The position numbers and the translations under genes are program-made. A DNA stretch of 64,000 nt from NCBI GenBank assembly GCA_019828595.1, contig JAHQRK010000035.1:62001-126000 (forward strand), written 5' to 3'. Below the pieces are notes generated by a model. It saw nothing but the letters and a program-made list of their open reading frames with translations. It was not told where the DNA came from and did not search any database. This DNA is from Aphanomyces cochlioides (taxonomy: Eukaryota > Oomycota > Saprolegniomycetes > Saprolegniales > Verrucalvaceae). Below, piece by piece: positions 11,401 through 21,894 of the stretch (within the stretch, counting starts at the first letter, position 1; each line of letters opens with the position of its first letter).

Positions 11401-13197
11401 AGTCAAGTTTGTGCTGTGATGGCGTCTGACGGCACACCTGCGGCGTTGTGGAATTTGTCTCCAGTTCAAGATGAAATGATTCGATCGTCATGCTTCGGTC
11501 CAGTGGCATCCGTTCCATACGAATTAGTGCATCACGCGTTTGAAGAGAGGGCCGTGCGAAAGCCTGATTTGGTCGCGGTCGAGTACGAAGACAAGTCCAT
11601 TACATACGGAGAGATGAATCACCAAGCAACCGTGCTGGCGAGTCGGTTGGTGTCGTTGGGAGTGGGTGTCGGCAGTCGCGTAGCAGTGTTGATGGAACGA
11701 TGTTTGGAGTTTCCGATTGGCTTGTTGGCCGTGCTCAAAGCTGGTGGTTCCATGATGCCTCTTGACGCTAGCTTTCCCGTGAATCGATTGAGTTTTATGT
11801 TGTCGGACGCGAGCGCGTCAGTGGTGGTGACGACGGAAGAGTATCGTGGTCAAGTGGAATCTTTGGAGTTGGCAATTCCGGTGGTGTATTTCAGCTCGAG
11901 TGAATTGGCGTTGGAGTCGGTGGTACCAAGTATATTGAATGAGGCGACCCGTCATGACGAGGCATACGTTGTGTACACATCAGGATCGACCGGACGACCC
12001 AAAGGTGTACCCGTGCTGCACCAAAGTGTTGTGAACACAATTGTCTTTTCTCAACGTCAGGCCTTTGCTGAGGAGAAGAAAATTGGACAAATTTTCTCGG
12101 TTGGATTTGATGGATGTCAACATGATATGTGGTGCAGTCTTTCCTATGGTGCCACTCTGTTTCTGCGAACTGAAAATTTGTTGGACACAGTGGCACGTGT
12201 TGATAGCATTTTGATTACCCCTACTGCACTGTCCAGTTTGGGATCACCGTCAAATTATGCTGGATTGAAGTTTGTCAGCGTCGGCGGTGAGCAAATCACT
12301 TCAACGTTGAAAGATCACTGGGCATCTCATGTTAAATTTATGAACAAGTACGGACCAACAGAATGCGCAATAGTGACGCACGAAGTTCAACTGGATGAAG
12401 GTGCACAGATAACAATCGGAAAACCACTTCAAAACATCAACTCGTACATCTTGGACGAGAACATGCGTCCAGTGCCAGTGGGAGTCGTGGGTGAGATATA
12501 CCTTGGTGGTATTTGTGTCTCTCCAGGCTACATCAATCTACCCGACCAAACGGCGGAGCGATTCGTAGACGATCCATTTGTGTCCGGCGGAGGACGCATG
12601 TTTCGAACGGGCGACTATGGTCGGTTGCTCCCGAATGGCCACTTTGAGGTGCACGGACGAAAGGACAGCCAAGTCAAGTTGAAGGGATATCGTATCGAAC
12701 TGGAAGAAATTGGCGAGGCCATGATGCGCCACCCACAAGTAACGGCTGCTGCTGCCATTGTCAAAGACCATACACATCTCGTGGGTTTCTTTACTCCAGC
12801 GAATGTGGATGTGGACGAGTTGCGGGAATTGGTGGCGTCGCACTTGCCAGTGTATATGGTCCCTGCAGTGTGGATGGGACTCGAATCCATGCCTCAAAAC
12901 GTGAGTGGCAAGACGGACCGGTTGGCACTGCAAGCCACAACTCTTGTTCTTGAGCATGAAGAACTGAACACTGATGATGAGAAACGAATGGCTGCGATTT
13001 GGGCATACGTGTTGGGCGTAAATATCGGTGATATTGCCCCTTCAAGTTCCTTCCTTGCTCTGGGAGGAAATTCAATTTCTCTTGTTCGGCTTGTCGCCGC
13101 AGCCAAACAAGGCGGATTTGCACTGACGGCTAAATTGGTTGTGAAAAATTCTACCCTAGAGGGAATGCTTAGAGCTTTGAAGCCATCGACATCGTAA
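1..13197 (+). CDS. Multimodular nonribosomal peptide synthetase (5' partial)
   Basis: Cytosolic-type NRPS megasynthase that would activate amino acids as adenylates, load them on phosphopantetheinylated T domains and join them by C domains. Order seen: partial C, A1 (about 770-2200), T1, C2, A2, T2, E, C3, A3, T3, C4, A4, T4, stop at 13195-13197. A-domain cores are clear (YTSGSTGRPKG, YGPSE or YGPTE, RTGDYGRL, SGKTDRLAL). C domains carry HHxxxDGW and the E domain HHAVMDLVSW. The gene starts left of the window, so the module count is a minimum. Suggested exons: 1-219, 263-3313, 3357-6156, 6199-7358, 7402-7855, 7900-10969, 11013-13197, with frameshifts near 5910, 8150 and 9903. No thioesterase, reductase or terminal C domain follows T4. 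No tailoring gene is seen downstream. The class is certain; the product is unknown. Confidence 0.93.
220..262 (+). other. 43-bp intron in C1
   Basis: GT at 220 and AG at 261-262. Removal joins GIER to MLGAT, restoring the C-domain pattern G-I-x-x-M-x-G found in other condensation domains. The unspliced frame ends at TAG within the intron. Confidence 0.85.
1611..4322 (+). repeat. Direct repeat copy 1 inside the NRPS (A1 C-term, T1, C2, A2 N-term)
   Basis: About 2.7 kb repeated at 9267-11978 (offset 7656) with only scattered single-base differences, including the GG insertion near 9903 and T/C at 2707/10363. It covers the end of one A domain, a T domain, a whole C domain with its intron, and the start of the next A domain. 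Confidence 0.9.
3314..3356 (+). other. 43-bp intron in C2
   Basis: Identical in sequence and position to the intron at 220-262. Splicing is needed to join the two long open frames (255-3356 and 3349-6000). Confidence 0.85.
5905..5912 (+). other. Frameshift in the E domain of the NRPS
   Basis: The frame leaves after GPIYAV and resumes one base later with VFLTPENEQYLQFTAHH, the normal E-domain continuation. No GT..AG pair of plausible length fits. One extra A in the local TTAAC run explains it. Confidence 0.7.
6157..6198 (+). other. Probable 42-bp intron in the E domain
   Basis: Begins GTATGC and ends TTTGTAG. The length is a multiple of three, so the frame stays open either way. It is called because the 14 residues it would encode are Cys- and aromatic-rich and interrupt a charged linker, and because its ends match the other introns of the gene. 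Confidence 0.55.
7359..7401 (+). other. 43-bp intron in C3
   Basis: GTACGG to TTCGTAG. Splicing moves the frame by one and joins RFCGVRVS to DGRLRIFWTSHHSVSDGW, which is the expected run-up to the C-domain active motif. Confidence 0.8.
7856..7899 (+). other. 44-bp intron in C3
   Basis: GTACAA to TTGTAG. It joins GIDR to MIGATINTIP at the same codon position as the introns of C1, C2 and C4, although its own sequence is unrelated to theirs. Confidence 0.85.
8125..8162 (+). other. Frame change between C3 and A3 (frameshift or unusual 38-bp intron)
   Basis: The open frame ends at 8158 and the next begins in another frame at about 8146. A one-base loss near 8155 keeps the length of the linker similar to that in the other modules. 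An intron from GTCGAA at 8125 to AG at 8161-8162 (38 bp) would also restore the frame but shortens the linker and has a weak donor. The frameshift is preferred. Confidence 0.6.
9901..9906 (+). other. Two-base insertion in a G run before T3
   Basis: The near-identical copy at 2246-2252 reads GTGTGGGCC; here it reads GTGTGGGGGCC. The extra GG shifts the frame between A3 and T3, and the protein continues in the other frame with VLEVDIREIG and the LGGDSLS motif. Confidence 0.85.
10131..13197 (+). other. NRPS module 4: C4, A4, T4 and the gene end
   Basis: C4 is almost base-for-base the same as C2 (offset 7656). The A4 pocket, read by eye, is D-G-H-I-S-G-K-I-V-K (tentative). Its divergent block is longer than in A1-A3 and reaches about 12438. 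T4 reads LGGNSIS instead of LGGDSIS; the serine is kept but the usual Asp is Asn. The protein ends 40-odd residues after this serine, so a trans-acting release enzyme, or release without an integrated thioesterase, has to be assumed. Confidence 0.85.
10970..11012 (+). other. 43-bp intron in C4
   Basis: Third identical copy of the intron at 220-262, at the homologous site. Confidence 0.85.
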
Positions 13198-13339
13198 ACT
13201 ATAATTGACTGTTCTTAATAGCATCTCTTTCTTGTTTTACAGTAATTCTTCATACTCGTATGCTCGTGTCAAGAAAAGAGGTGTTGCTGCTTCTCAATCC
13301 ATACAACTAACAACCACAGAGTGTTCTTCATGTCCACAA

Positions 13340-13700
13340 CTATTGAAATTTTCCTCGTCCAGGGGCGACTGTGCGATCGCAAAGTGGTAATGCCTTACGG
13401 CAAGATTAAGTGCTGATGTTTTGGTTATAATAGAAACAACCACATGAATCACCGAATACCGTCGACCCTGAGGTTATGTCAACTCCATGCTTACCCCTCT
13501 TTTGGCATTGATATGGACTTTTTTGGCACTCCATTCAGATTTGGATTGAGACTCAAAATTGAATCAAACATAAAAAACCATCAAATCAGCGCCAATTCCA
13601 CCATGATTCAACTAAACCGAACAATTTACTGTAACCTAGTGCTGCACGATCCATTGAATAGCATTCGACTTTGTTCCTTCACACCTTTGCAATAGAACAT
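13340..13700 (-). pseudogene. Ankyrin-repeat gene remnant downstream of the NRPS
   Basis: This stretch aligns by eye with 18830-19190, part of the ankyrin exons of the kinase gene, in the same orientation; shared blocks include the intron tail with GTGGTTGTTTCTA and the segment at 13560-13630 against 19075-19150. All frames are broken by stops and small indels. It is a decayed copy of the ankyrin/kinase family, not a working gene. Confidence 0.6.
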
Positions 13701-13953
13701 CCTTATTGTTGCAATAAGAAAAAACAACTTAATGTTGAAAATAACACAAGATGGAGGCGACACGGACAGCGAACTTGTTTATCATGACGGGATATTAGCC
13801 GTTGAAAATTGAAGATGAAGATGAATTTGGAATCAATTCTGTAGATTGGAATCTGGAGACATATACAACAATTTTCTGGATGCACTCTTCGCTGGCTGGA
13901 CACTCCTTCGAAAATACTAGCATGTGAAATCCAGGAACCCATCATCCTCTTCC

Positions 13954-13994
13954 TTCTATCGAGAAACCAGCTTAGTCTCGAGAAACCAGCTTAG
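13954..13994 (+). repeat. Tandem duplication of a 19-bp unit
   Basis: The unit TCGAGAAACCAGCTTAGTC occurs twice in a row. The rest of 13700-14840 shows no convincing gene: only short open frames without domains, and generally AT-rich DNA. Confidence 0.7.
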
Positions 13995-14848
13995 TCAAAC
14001 TTGATTCATTATGCACGCGACAAACAACTTGATGAGGTCAAATCTGCAATTATACCTCTCTAGAAGATTATGACATCGACTTGACTCCAATGCTCAAGAG
14101 AACCGATGATTTGCTCTCTTGGAAAGTCTATGGAGTTGATAATTTTTTCCTGACCTTGTTTTGGATTGTATTCTCTGGAAAAACGAGCCGCTTCATGTGC
14201 CCCCCTGTAGGGCGCCAAGGGGGACGAGTTAAATAATGTGTTGATATACTCTAAACAGAATATCATTTTTCAATCTACTTGTTCCTCATCCTCACCTCGA
14301 TAAAGCTTGTATCCATTGTTTGTTGCTTGATTTGAACTAACCATGAAAATACTGTACTATACAGCCGAAGTAAATAATTGTCCGCTGGTCATTATTATGC
14401 ATTCTGCACTCGTTCACTTTCGTATGTTTGTTTTACCCTCGTATATCAGCTAAACAAGCGCTCTTCCTAATCGATCGTATGAAGCTCTCCTTCCATATCT
14501 GAATTTTACGACACACGAAGTCCATAATCTTTTGGTGAATTTCAGTGTCTAATTGCTCAGTGCAATACAAGAATGGTAAGAAATAAATTGGATGTACCTT
14601 GCATGTTAATAATGTCGAATGCAGGAATACAAGTTGAAACCAGTCTGCATGTGAAAATTGCCCAGATCATCGTCTTCGGCACTCTCCCTAGATATAAGAA
14701 TCTTTTGGTGTGACAGAATTCAAACCAAAAGTGTGTGTTTCGAAATAGGAGGTAAAGATTTTGTATAGTTTGCTCCTCGACAGATCATACATGGACAGTT
14801 GTCACCCACATCAGGAAACTATTCGAGTTATGTTTTTTGCCAGTCTGC

Positions 14849-15055
14849 TCATTCCCCATGCAAAACACATGAAGGCTGTAAAACAGTTGGCAGTGTGCGT
14901 AGATTAGACAAATGCAAAAGTTTCTTCGACGCGGCATTCAACGTCAAATCACGAAGTCCCGTCCAGTGGACAAAATAAAACCAAGCAAATTTGCTTGGTT
15001 TTATCGCACTGACAGCAAACGCCGCTACAACGAACCGTAGTGTCGTGTAGCGCAT
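14849..15055 (-). CDS. Possible small secreted protein (68 aa)
   Basis: The predicted N-terminus MRYTTLRFVVAAFAVSA looks like a cleavable signal peptide: basic start, then a hydrophobic run ending in small residues. The remainder is a short, mildly basic sequence with no recognised domain. The frame runs across a perfect 30-nt palindrome (14975-15004), which argues that part of it may be a repeat rather than an evolved coding sequence. No homologue is recognised. It may be a real effector-like gene or a chance frame. Confidence 0.3.
   Translation of the reverse strand: MRYTTLRFVVAAFAVSAIKPSKFAWFYFVHWTGLRDLTLNAASKKLLHLSNLRTLPTVLQPSCVLHGE
14975..15004. repeat. Perfect 30-nt palindrome
   Basis: The two 15-nt halves (ATAAAACCAAGCAAA and its complement) meet with no loop. 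It could form a cruciform or hairpin, be the scar of a foldback insertion, or bind a dimeric protein. No function is assigned. Confidence 0.85.
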
Positions 15056-15316
15056 CGACTTACTCCTTTTCCTTTCAATTTAATAGATTAGGCAGTATAG
15101 GGCTTACCTCGATGCAATCAGCTCTGCCGAGAGTCTATTGTCCAAGCATTAAAATTTAATGGCTGAGTCTATTGTTCAATGTGTTAAACTAATGAAGATA
15201 CTTTGCCTGATGGCACATCAAGTAAAAAGAAATCAGAAAAAGTTCATGCCTAACGTGTAACTTTGAAGGAGCGACGATTTATTTGTAACATACCATTCGA
15301 TGAGTTGTTGTTTGAC

Positions 15317-18225
15317 TTAAAAATCATTTTGTCGACTCAGCAGGTTGAAAATCTCCGCGATGCTTGGGCGTTTCGACGGATCTTCGGAAAAACATCGAGC
15401 CATCAAGACGATATACTTGGCTGGAATACCTTGCGCACAAGCATTCAAACACTTGCCTTCCAATACCAAAGCAGCAGCTTCGTCACCACGCAAACCTTGA
15501 TATGGAGTCGCCTCTGTAAATGTTTTCCACATCAACACGCCAAACGAATACGCATCCGAACGATATGAGAACGAATGAGGAGGACTCAGCGACTCAGGGG
15601 CCATGTACTTGAGAGGACCCACCCCAGTTTCGAAATGAGATCCACCATATGAGTCCATTCGACGACACAAACCAAAGTCACATATCTTGGCTCGAAGGTT
15701 GTCGTCAATCAAACAATTTCGAGCCGCAATGTCTCGATGGATGAATCGCCCTTCGTGGATATTCAGCACACCAGCTGCTGAATCTTTCAAAACAGTTTCC
15801 TTTTGCTCAATAGTCATTTCTGCCTTGGCCAAGTATTGATTTAAACTGCCAAACGGTAAGTACTCTGTCACCAATATCAACGGTTGAGACAGATCGGTAG
15901 ATGCACCGACAAAAGGAACAATATTGGGATGGTGGCCAAACATATTGAGCACAGCAGCTTCGTGGCGGAACTCTTCGTCGTTGGATTCGCCAAATGTTTG
16001 TGCTTCGAGGGTCTTCACAACGACATCTTTGTCTTTGTACTCTGCACGATAAGCATCTCCAAAATGACCTTGTCCGACCAATTCTTTGAGTTTCAAGTCT
16101 TGATATGGAATTTCTTCATACTGTTGAGGAATCAATTCCACGCTACTCTTTAATTCGGTGATTTCCTGGTATTTCTGTGATACTTGACTGACAAATACAA
16201 ACGATTTGAGGACCATGACATATTCACCCACAACGATCTTGGCTTGAAACATGACTTGGTCCAGAGGAGCAGTAGCAGTACATTGGATATTGCATTTTAA
16301 AACTTGTCATTTCGCCTTCCCAATGCAAAGACTGATTTGGACCATTTCCCAAAACGACAAATCCGTGGGGAACGATCAGATGCACGTGAATAATTGCCCC
16401 TCGTCTCATTGACAAAAGCATCTCACGAGATAATTGTCGGACTCGACAATCATCTGCAGTTGCTTCTTCTCGGACATCATCTCGTTGGTTTGCCAAGCAG
16501 GCCCAGACAGTGAATGAAAAGATTTCTTCCACCGTCACGACAGGAGGAGCATAGACCACGAAATGCACGGCATCTTCTTCTCTCTGGCTTGTCAAATCGT
16601 ATTGGCTATAAAACGGTTGATGTTCCTTCATTACAAGACTACCCGCAGTGGGAGACAGTGGACTATAGTAAAACTCGTCATTTGGGTTTGTATCCATCAA
16701 CAGTATGTCTTTGGCCCAAACCTTTGAGTCGTCTTCTGCATGAAAGTCTTCGAAAGTTGGACCTGCAATTAAGTTGTCAAAATCCACGCGAAGTGGAAAA
16801 ACGTCCCTCGCACTGGTAAATCCACTACCAGACGCTTCAATCAATAGTCGAACCACTTTGTCATGGCGATTGCCAACGCAAAATTGAGAGCAGTGTATCC
16901 ATCCTAGTATAAACATGGATCATTTAATATTCCATATTGCGCGTATTATATGCAGCAGTACCTTTGTCTGGGCATTCGTATCAATGTTGGGATGATTGAG
17001 TAATGTTTGGACAACATCCGCTTGTCCATTTCGAGATGCCCAATGCAGTGCTGTCCCATTCTACAATCGGATTAAATGGCAAATGTATTGATGCACATTT
17101 ACGATTGTCTGGAAGTTGATATTGATTTAATTCTTTGCCAGTAAAAACCTCACAATTTTTTCATATCCGTTCTTTGCCGCTTCGTATAAGGCCAATTCAG
17201 CATTCTACGTGGCTCTTCTTACGAAAAAACCAAACATTTTCCATATTGTACCTCACACCTAACATCGAAATTGGCCAAGAGTAGTCTCACAATATCGAGG
17301 TGACCATTTCCAGCTGCGGCTTGCAATGCTGTCGCGACACCCTATAGAAGGATTAATAACAGATCAAGAAGATTGCGTTATCAATTGACATGCAAATGGA
17401 AATACTCAGGTCCTCTATTTACCTCGTTAAAATGATTGATGTCGATACCCTGGTTCAGGAACATGCGCACGATTTCCGTCCGACCAAATTTTGCTGCAAA
17501 ATAAAACGCTGTTTGTCTAAACTACAAGAATCACGTGAGATATCATCGTGAACGAAGTTAGAGCTACTTTGGCATGAGAGCTGACATTAGGCCGTCTTGT
17601 GCCAGCAACAATCTCACGATTTCTAAATGTCCATTCGTTGCAGCATCTTGCAACGCAAAGTCAGTACTCTATGCACCTCTCCTTACAAACAAGTGCACAA
17701 TTTCATTTGATACCTCAAATGTTACATCACCACTGGCCAAGATTCTTTGAATAATATTGAGGTAGCCACGATTAGATGCAGCTTGCAATGCTGTCACGCC
17801 ATTCTATAGAAGGATTAACAACAGATTAAAAAGAGGGCTGCGTCCGCTAATGGTTGGCCCAAGGACCTGCCGAGTCTCTACCTTATTACAAAGATTGACA
17901 TCGATGCCACAGTCCAGCAACATGCTCACGATTTCCACGTCTCCTCTATATGCAGCTTTATGCAATGCTGTTTCACCATTCTACAGGAACGACACGGGAA
18001 CCTAAATGAGTGTACAACAACATTTTTACAATGTTGAGATGGCCCTTTTCTGATGCACGCCTCAACATTTTCCCAAGATTCTACAAACCATCAATAATAA
18101 TTCTGTGGACATTGAAGATATACCGCGTTTAGAAATTGCGAATCAACTGCATCATAACTCAGCAACGTCTTTAAAGTATCAATATAGCCTTTCGCAGCGG
18201 CTACTTCGAAGACCGTCCCATTGTA
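15317..18225 (-). CDS. Ankyrin-repeat tyrosine-kinase-like protein kinase, multi-exon, with several breaks
   Basis: Probable signalling kinase. The last exon (16252-15317) encodes a full kinase domain: glycine loop GQGHFGDAY (residues 60-68 of that frame), Lys80 in VVVKTL, HRDIAARN (172-179), DFG (192-194), APE (218-220). The HRDxAARN loop resembles tyrosine and TK-like kinases. Upstream, 16916-16290 encodes a linker. Then come ankyrin exons, mostly one repeat each: 16962-17060, 17103-17204, 17252-17341, 17423-17521, 17568-17668, 17714-17803, 17882-17980, 18002-18080, 18124-18225, split by short introns. Breaks: frame change near 16290, a G-run deletion near 16885, an in-frame TAA in exon 17103-17204, and a C-run deletion near 17585. 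The kinase exon itself is open. The gene may be decaying, or these may be assembly indels. Confidence 0.8.
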
Positions 18226-18299
18226 CTACCAAATCACTTAGAAATTCACAGATAGCTCGAAATTTAAATACATAGGCTATTATTTCTTCATAAACGTAC

Positions 18300-19530
18300 C
18301 CACTCTCTTTGCGTCAGATTGATTTTTCGGTAGTGTCCGAAACAGGTCATATCCGGTCAGGTCACACTTTTGGGTCACACTACAAAATTGAACATATTTC
18401 CATCACCAGGAAGAGTTAAAGCGCCATACTTTTGTCATTCTCTAGCAGGCCTCATCAGGGTGACGGCACGGCCTTACGGGCTACCTGCCGCCTTACCCGA
18501 TGAGAGAAAATATAAAGAAACCCCTTTTTGGTGCACGTTGGGGGCTCTCTCCTCCGAGTCATCCGCCTGCAGAAAATTTTTCACTCGACCTCCGCTTCGC
18601 TGCGGTGAGCGCAATTCTCTGGGCGGATGTCTGACGTCGTCCGCGCAGTTTAAGGCATCGCAATTGCTGCTCGAATGAGAAAAACCTAAAATCTGATCAA
18701 AAATTTGAATAAAACCAGCATAAAAACCAGTAAAAAACCTGTGACCTGCATCCGTGACCTGACCCGGACCTGACCTGTAAAGGATTCTTCCGATTTTTCC
18801 GTTGCGCAAGAGAAATTTTACAACCGCCAAGTGACCATGCGTTACAGCAACGTGAAATGGTGTATTGCTGTCCTAGAAACAACCACAATGATCATCAAAT
18901 ATCGTCGACCTGGAAGTCGTGTCAATACCCATCCCTTGACATTGACGTCGACTTTTTGGTTCTCTACTAAGTTTTGTACAACGTCGGTGAAATTATGCAT
19001 TGCTCCATGGTGTAGATCCGCCAACCGTTGCTACAACATGTGAATTCAGCGAAAAAATGACCACGAAACAGAATTCAATCAAAACGTACAATATCCATCA
19101 AATTGGCATCAATTCTATCATGGTTCAACAACAGCCAAACAATTTCACCATGACCATTTCCAGCTGCGAGAATCAACGCTGTCCATCCATGCTACGAATT
19201 ATTTCTTTCAGCTCAATTAACATGTATCAATTTTTACCTCCTCTTGTTGTGCATTCAAGTCCACACGATCTTGAGCCAAAAGGGGTCGTACCAAGTGTTC
19301 ATCGCCGTAGCGAGAGGCATACATTAAAGCCGAGCATGTCCACTACAAGAGATGCCACATGAAACAAAGTTTCAAGTGACTTGACGAACGTTGTCATCGT
19401 TGCCATCGCGGTTTGTGGATTTAATGCGTTTTTGAGCATTGACATCAACACCAGCAGCCAACAAAGTCTAGTCTTGGTCAATATCACCATTTTGCATTGC
19501 ATTGAAAAATTCCTTTGCAGACTTCACACA
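18300..19530 (-). pseudogene. 5' ankyrin exons of the kinase gene, interrupted
   Basis: Further ankyrin-type segments continue on the same strand: 18872 leftwards (DSNTPFHVAVTHGHLAVVKF), about 19024-18900 (HHGAMHNFTDVVQNL), about 19193-19090 (GWTALILAAGNGHGEIVWLL), about 19344-19239 (ALMYASRYGDEHLV), and an N-terminal-type segment near 19500-19390 (FFNAMQNGDID) with an in-frame TAG. A TIR element (18342-18778) splits one exon. They most likely form the 5' half of the kinase gene at 15317-18225; the stop and the insertion suggest this half is no longer translated intact. Confidence 0.6.
18342..18778. mobile_element. 437-bp TIR element (MITE-like) inside an ankyrin exon
   Basis: The ends form imperfect inverted repeats of about 25 bp, starting ACAGGTCA and built from AGGTCA-like hexamers (ACAGGTCATATCCGGTCAGG on the left; ACAGGTCAGGTCCGGGTCAG on the right, read inward). 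The interior has no convincing gene. A related copy lies at 44935-45230. It splits an ankyrin-coding exon. The target duplication is not clear. Confidence 0.7.
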
Positions 19531-19867
19531 CTGTCAATGTGGACAATATATCGCACCTCGGCTTGATTTTGTACTTCCTGCAACTGTCAGGTGAGTCTCA
19601 ACACGATGTGACCCGTCCTACTTCTGGGAGAACTCGAAAATGAAACACTTTCCAAAATCAAGATTGAGGAAATTATACTCTCCAGTAAATCAAATGATTT
19701 ACAATTTCGAGAAGTTAATCTTTTATTTCACATTATTATTCAAAACAATATGAATATTTGTATGAATTTTAATAAATTTTCTTCGGAAAGAGTCGCAAAG
19801 AAAACGCGAACCCACAGATTTACTGGAAGGAGAGCCAATTAAACTTCGAAGAATTCACAAAACGTTC

Positions 19868-20598
19868 TGTGGGATGGTCGGATCAGTGAAGTCCGAGCTT
19901 CTCGCCGCAAGAAAAGGGGGGGGGTGGAAGGTTAGAGGTCGCCTGGGGCTTTTAGTTGAACCAGACGCGATCGAAGGAAATCGAGAGGCACGACTATGGG
20001 TTGAAAGTCCGCACTAATTGACCGCTGCCGGGGAAAAGGACGGTGGGAAAGACCGGGGATGGGGTTGGTTGCTCGGTTGCCCACGAGCTACGCCTAGCGT
20101 TGATTGGCGTTGGTGAAGGCGATTGACGGTGCGGGTTTTCTATAGACCCACGGAACTCCTGCAAACTTCTTGGCGCTTAAACTCTCTCGACGGGGCGCCA
20201 CAAACTTAGAGGTTCATTCAAGGCCAGCCAAAAACAGCTCTGAAAGACTAATTTCTCCCTTTCTTGCTACTCCTAACCTCGCAAGCAAGTTTCTCAAATG
20301 CTCTGCTCTCGCTCCTCGACTGGTCTATCGGCATTGTCCACTTTCTCAATTGGCTAGAGCCTTGATGACACACTCCTGCAGGCTGTCGCTCACGGCCGAT
20401 CATCTGATCGGCTTTTCTCTATTGTCAGTCGTTGAGCTGGCTCGTTGCAATCAGTTTTTTCCACTCGAATCGTCTGCTGCTTGGCTGAAAGTCCGCCGCC
20501 GGCGATCGCAAAGATGAGACCGTTGGCAGCCACAATTGGCCACTGTTCAACCAATCAGGATGTGCAGTTGGTCTCGCGAGTGCTGGCTCGCTTTGCCA
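19868..20598 (-). repeat. LTR of element A (3' LTR in element sense)
   Basis: Starts TGTGGGATGG; the end near 20598 lacks the last CA of CCACA and runs into AACCACCCTTGG, the polypurine-tract region on the minus strand. Related to the LTRs at 49649 and 63168. Confidence 0.8.
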
Positions 20599-21894
20599 AA
20601 CCACCCTTGGCAGCTCGCGACGCCACGGGCAGGAACGGCTGCCAAAGGGACGAGCCAGACTCGCTGTCGCTTCGCGTGCTTGACCAGAATTGCTCTCCAT
20701 AAAGACGAGATTGTCAACAACAACTTGAAATGAGCTCCGTTTTCGTCTGGTGCTTCAAAACGCGCTCCATGCTCTGGCATCTCTTTTGTTTCTGACGAGC
20801 ACGATGCTTACTGGCTGGAGCTCTTGCAACCACCCCATGTCAATGATTTGGATACGGAGACAGCATTCGATGACAGGTCATTCTCTTGACTAGCGACCTC
20901 TTCGCTTCGTTGCACTTCTCTTTTGTCGCTGCCATCGTCTGCTATCGTCGTCCATTGCTCTCAACAGTCAACGAAACCACCCCGAGTGGATGCGTGATGC
21001 GTTGATTGTACCGGCTAGCAGTTGAATAACGCGATCAAGGCCCCACCGTCTCCACTCTGGGCGATTGATCGGCTTATTTTATTGTTGCGCACATAGTTCG
21101 TGTTGACCGATAATGCAGAGTACGTCTTGTGCGATTTTATAAGTCAGCTCGCTCGCGGATCCTGTGCACCATCCCCGCTTGTCAGCTGGCTTGAATTTAT
21201 CCAACTCGCTCGCACTCAAGTTTGCAGTTATCAAGTGGGCGCTTGAGTCTTCAATCCTCGTTCAATAATGTTCCGTGCTCAATCACCACTTGGTCCAATT
21301 TTCTTCATGCATCATGCAAAATACATACGTTCCCATCAAAAATCAATCAATTTCCTTTCCATAGCCCATAATCCGATCGCTCGGTCCATTGCTACACCAT
21401 ATCATTGAGCCAACCATGCTAAGGCAATCCCAAAGGGTCACGTTCCACAGAGCGCAGATCTATCGTTCACCTTCGTCTTTTGTTTCTTCCTTAGTAAGCG
21501 GATAGAGCTCTTCCTGAACGGTCATTGCAGGAATTGTCGTGGCCTCGATTGGGAATGGTTGGGTGTATTCTTGATTACTGAGGGAACTTCATGGAGCCGA
21601 CATAGCAGGCAGCCTTGGCGTTGCGTTTGATTGTTGATAATTTCTTCATTTCTGGTTGCCTCTTCAACGCTTGCTACGACTGTTTGCTCTTGCAGCTTCC
21701 TCTTCCAACCACAACCCACTTCAAAAAGCTCATCGAACTCCGTTAGTAAGGTTCTGGTGGGGGCTATTTTTATGGATTTTTCTTGGTTTTTCGATGTTTT
21801 TGGGTTTTCGTCATTTTTCGATTTTTCTGAGTTTTTCGAGTCAGTGTGCGATGTCCGACGTCCGTTGCGGCTGGGGTATCGCAATCCCCACGGA

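Larger units (their letters stand above)
9267..11978 (+). repeat. Direct repeat copy 2 inside the NRPS (A3 C-term, T3, C4, A4 N-term)
   Basis: Partner of 1611-4322. The A-domain flanks are also shared with positions 1-1276 and about 8435-8929, so every A domain in the window has the same flanks and a different centre. Confidence 0.9.

Noticed and set aside
1280..12438. Assigning amino-acid substrates to A1-A4
   Set aside because: The pocket residues were aligned by eye and do not match a code I can name with confidence.
13198..15316. Thioesterase or tailoring gene after the NRPS
   Set aside because: All frames were checked by eye; only short ORFs and ankyrin remnants are present.
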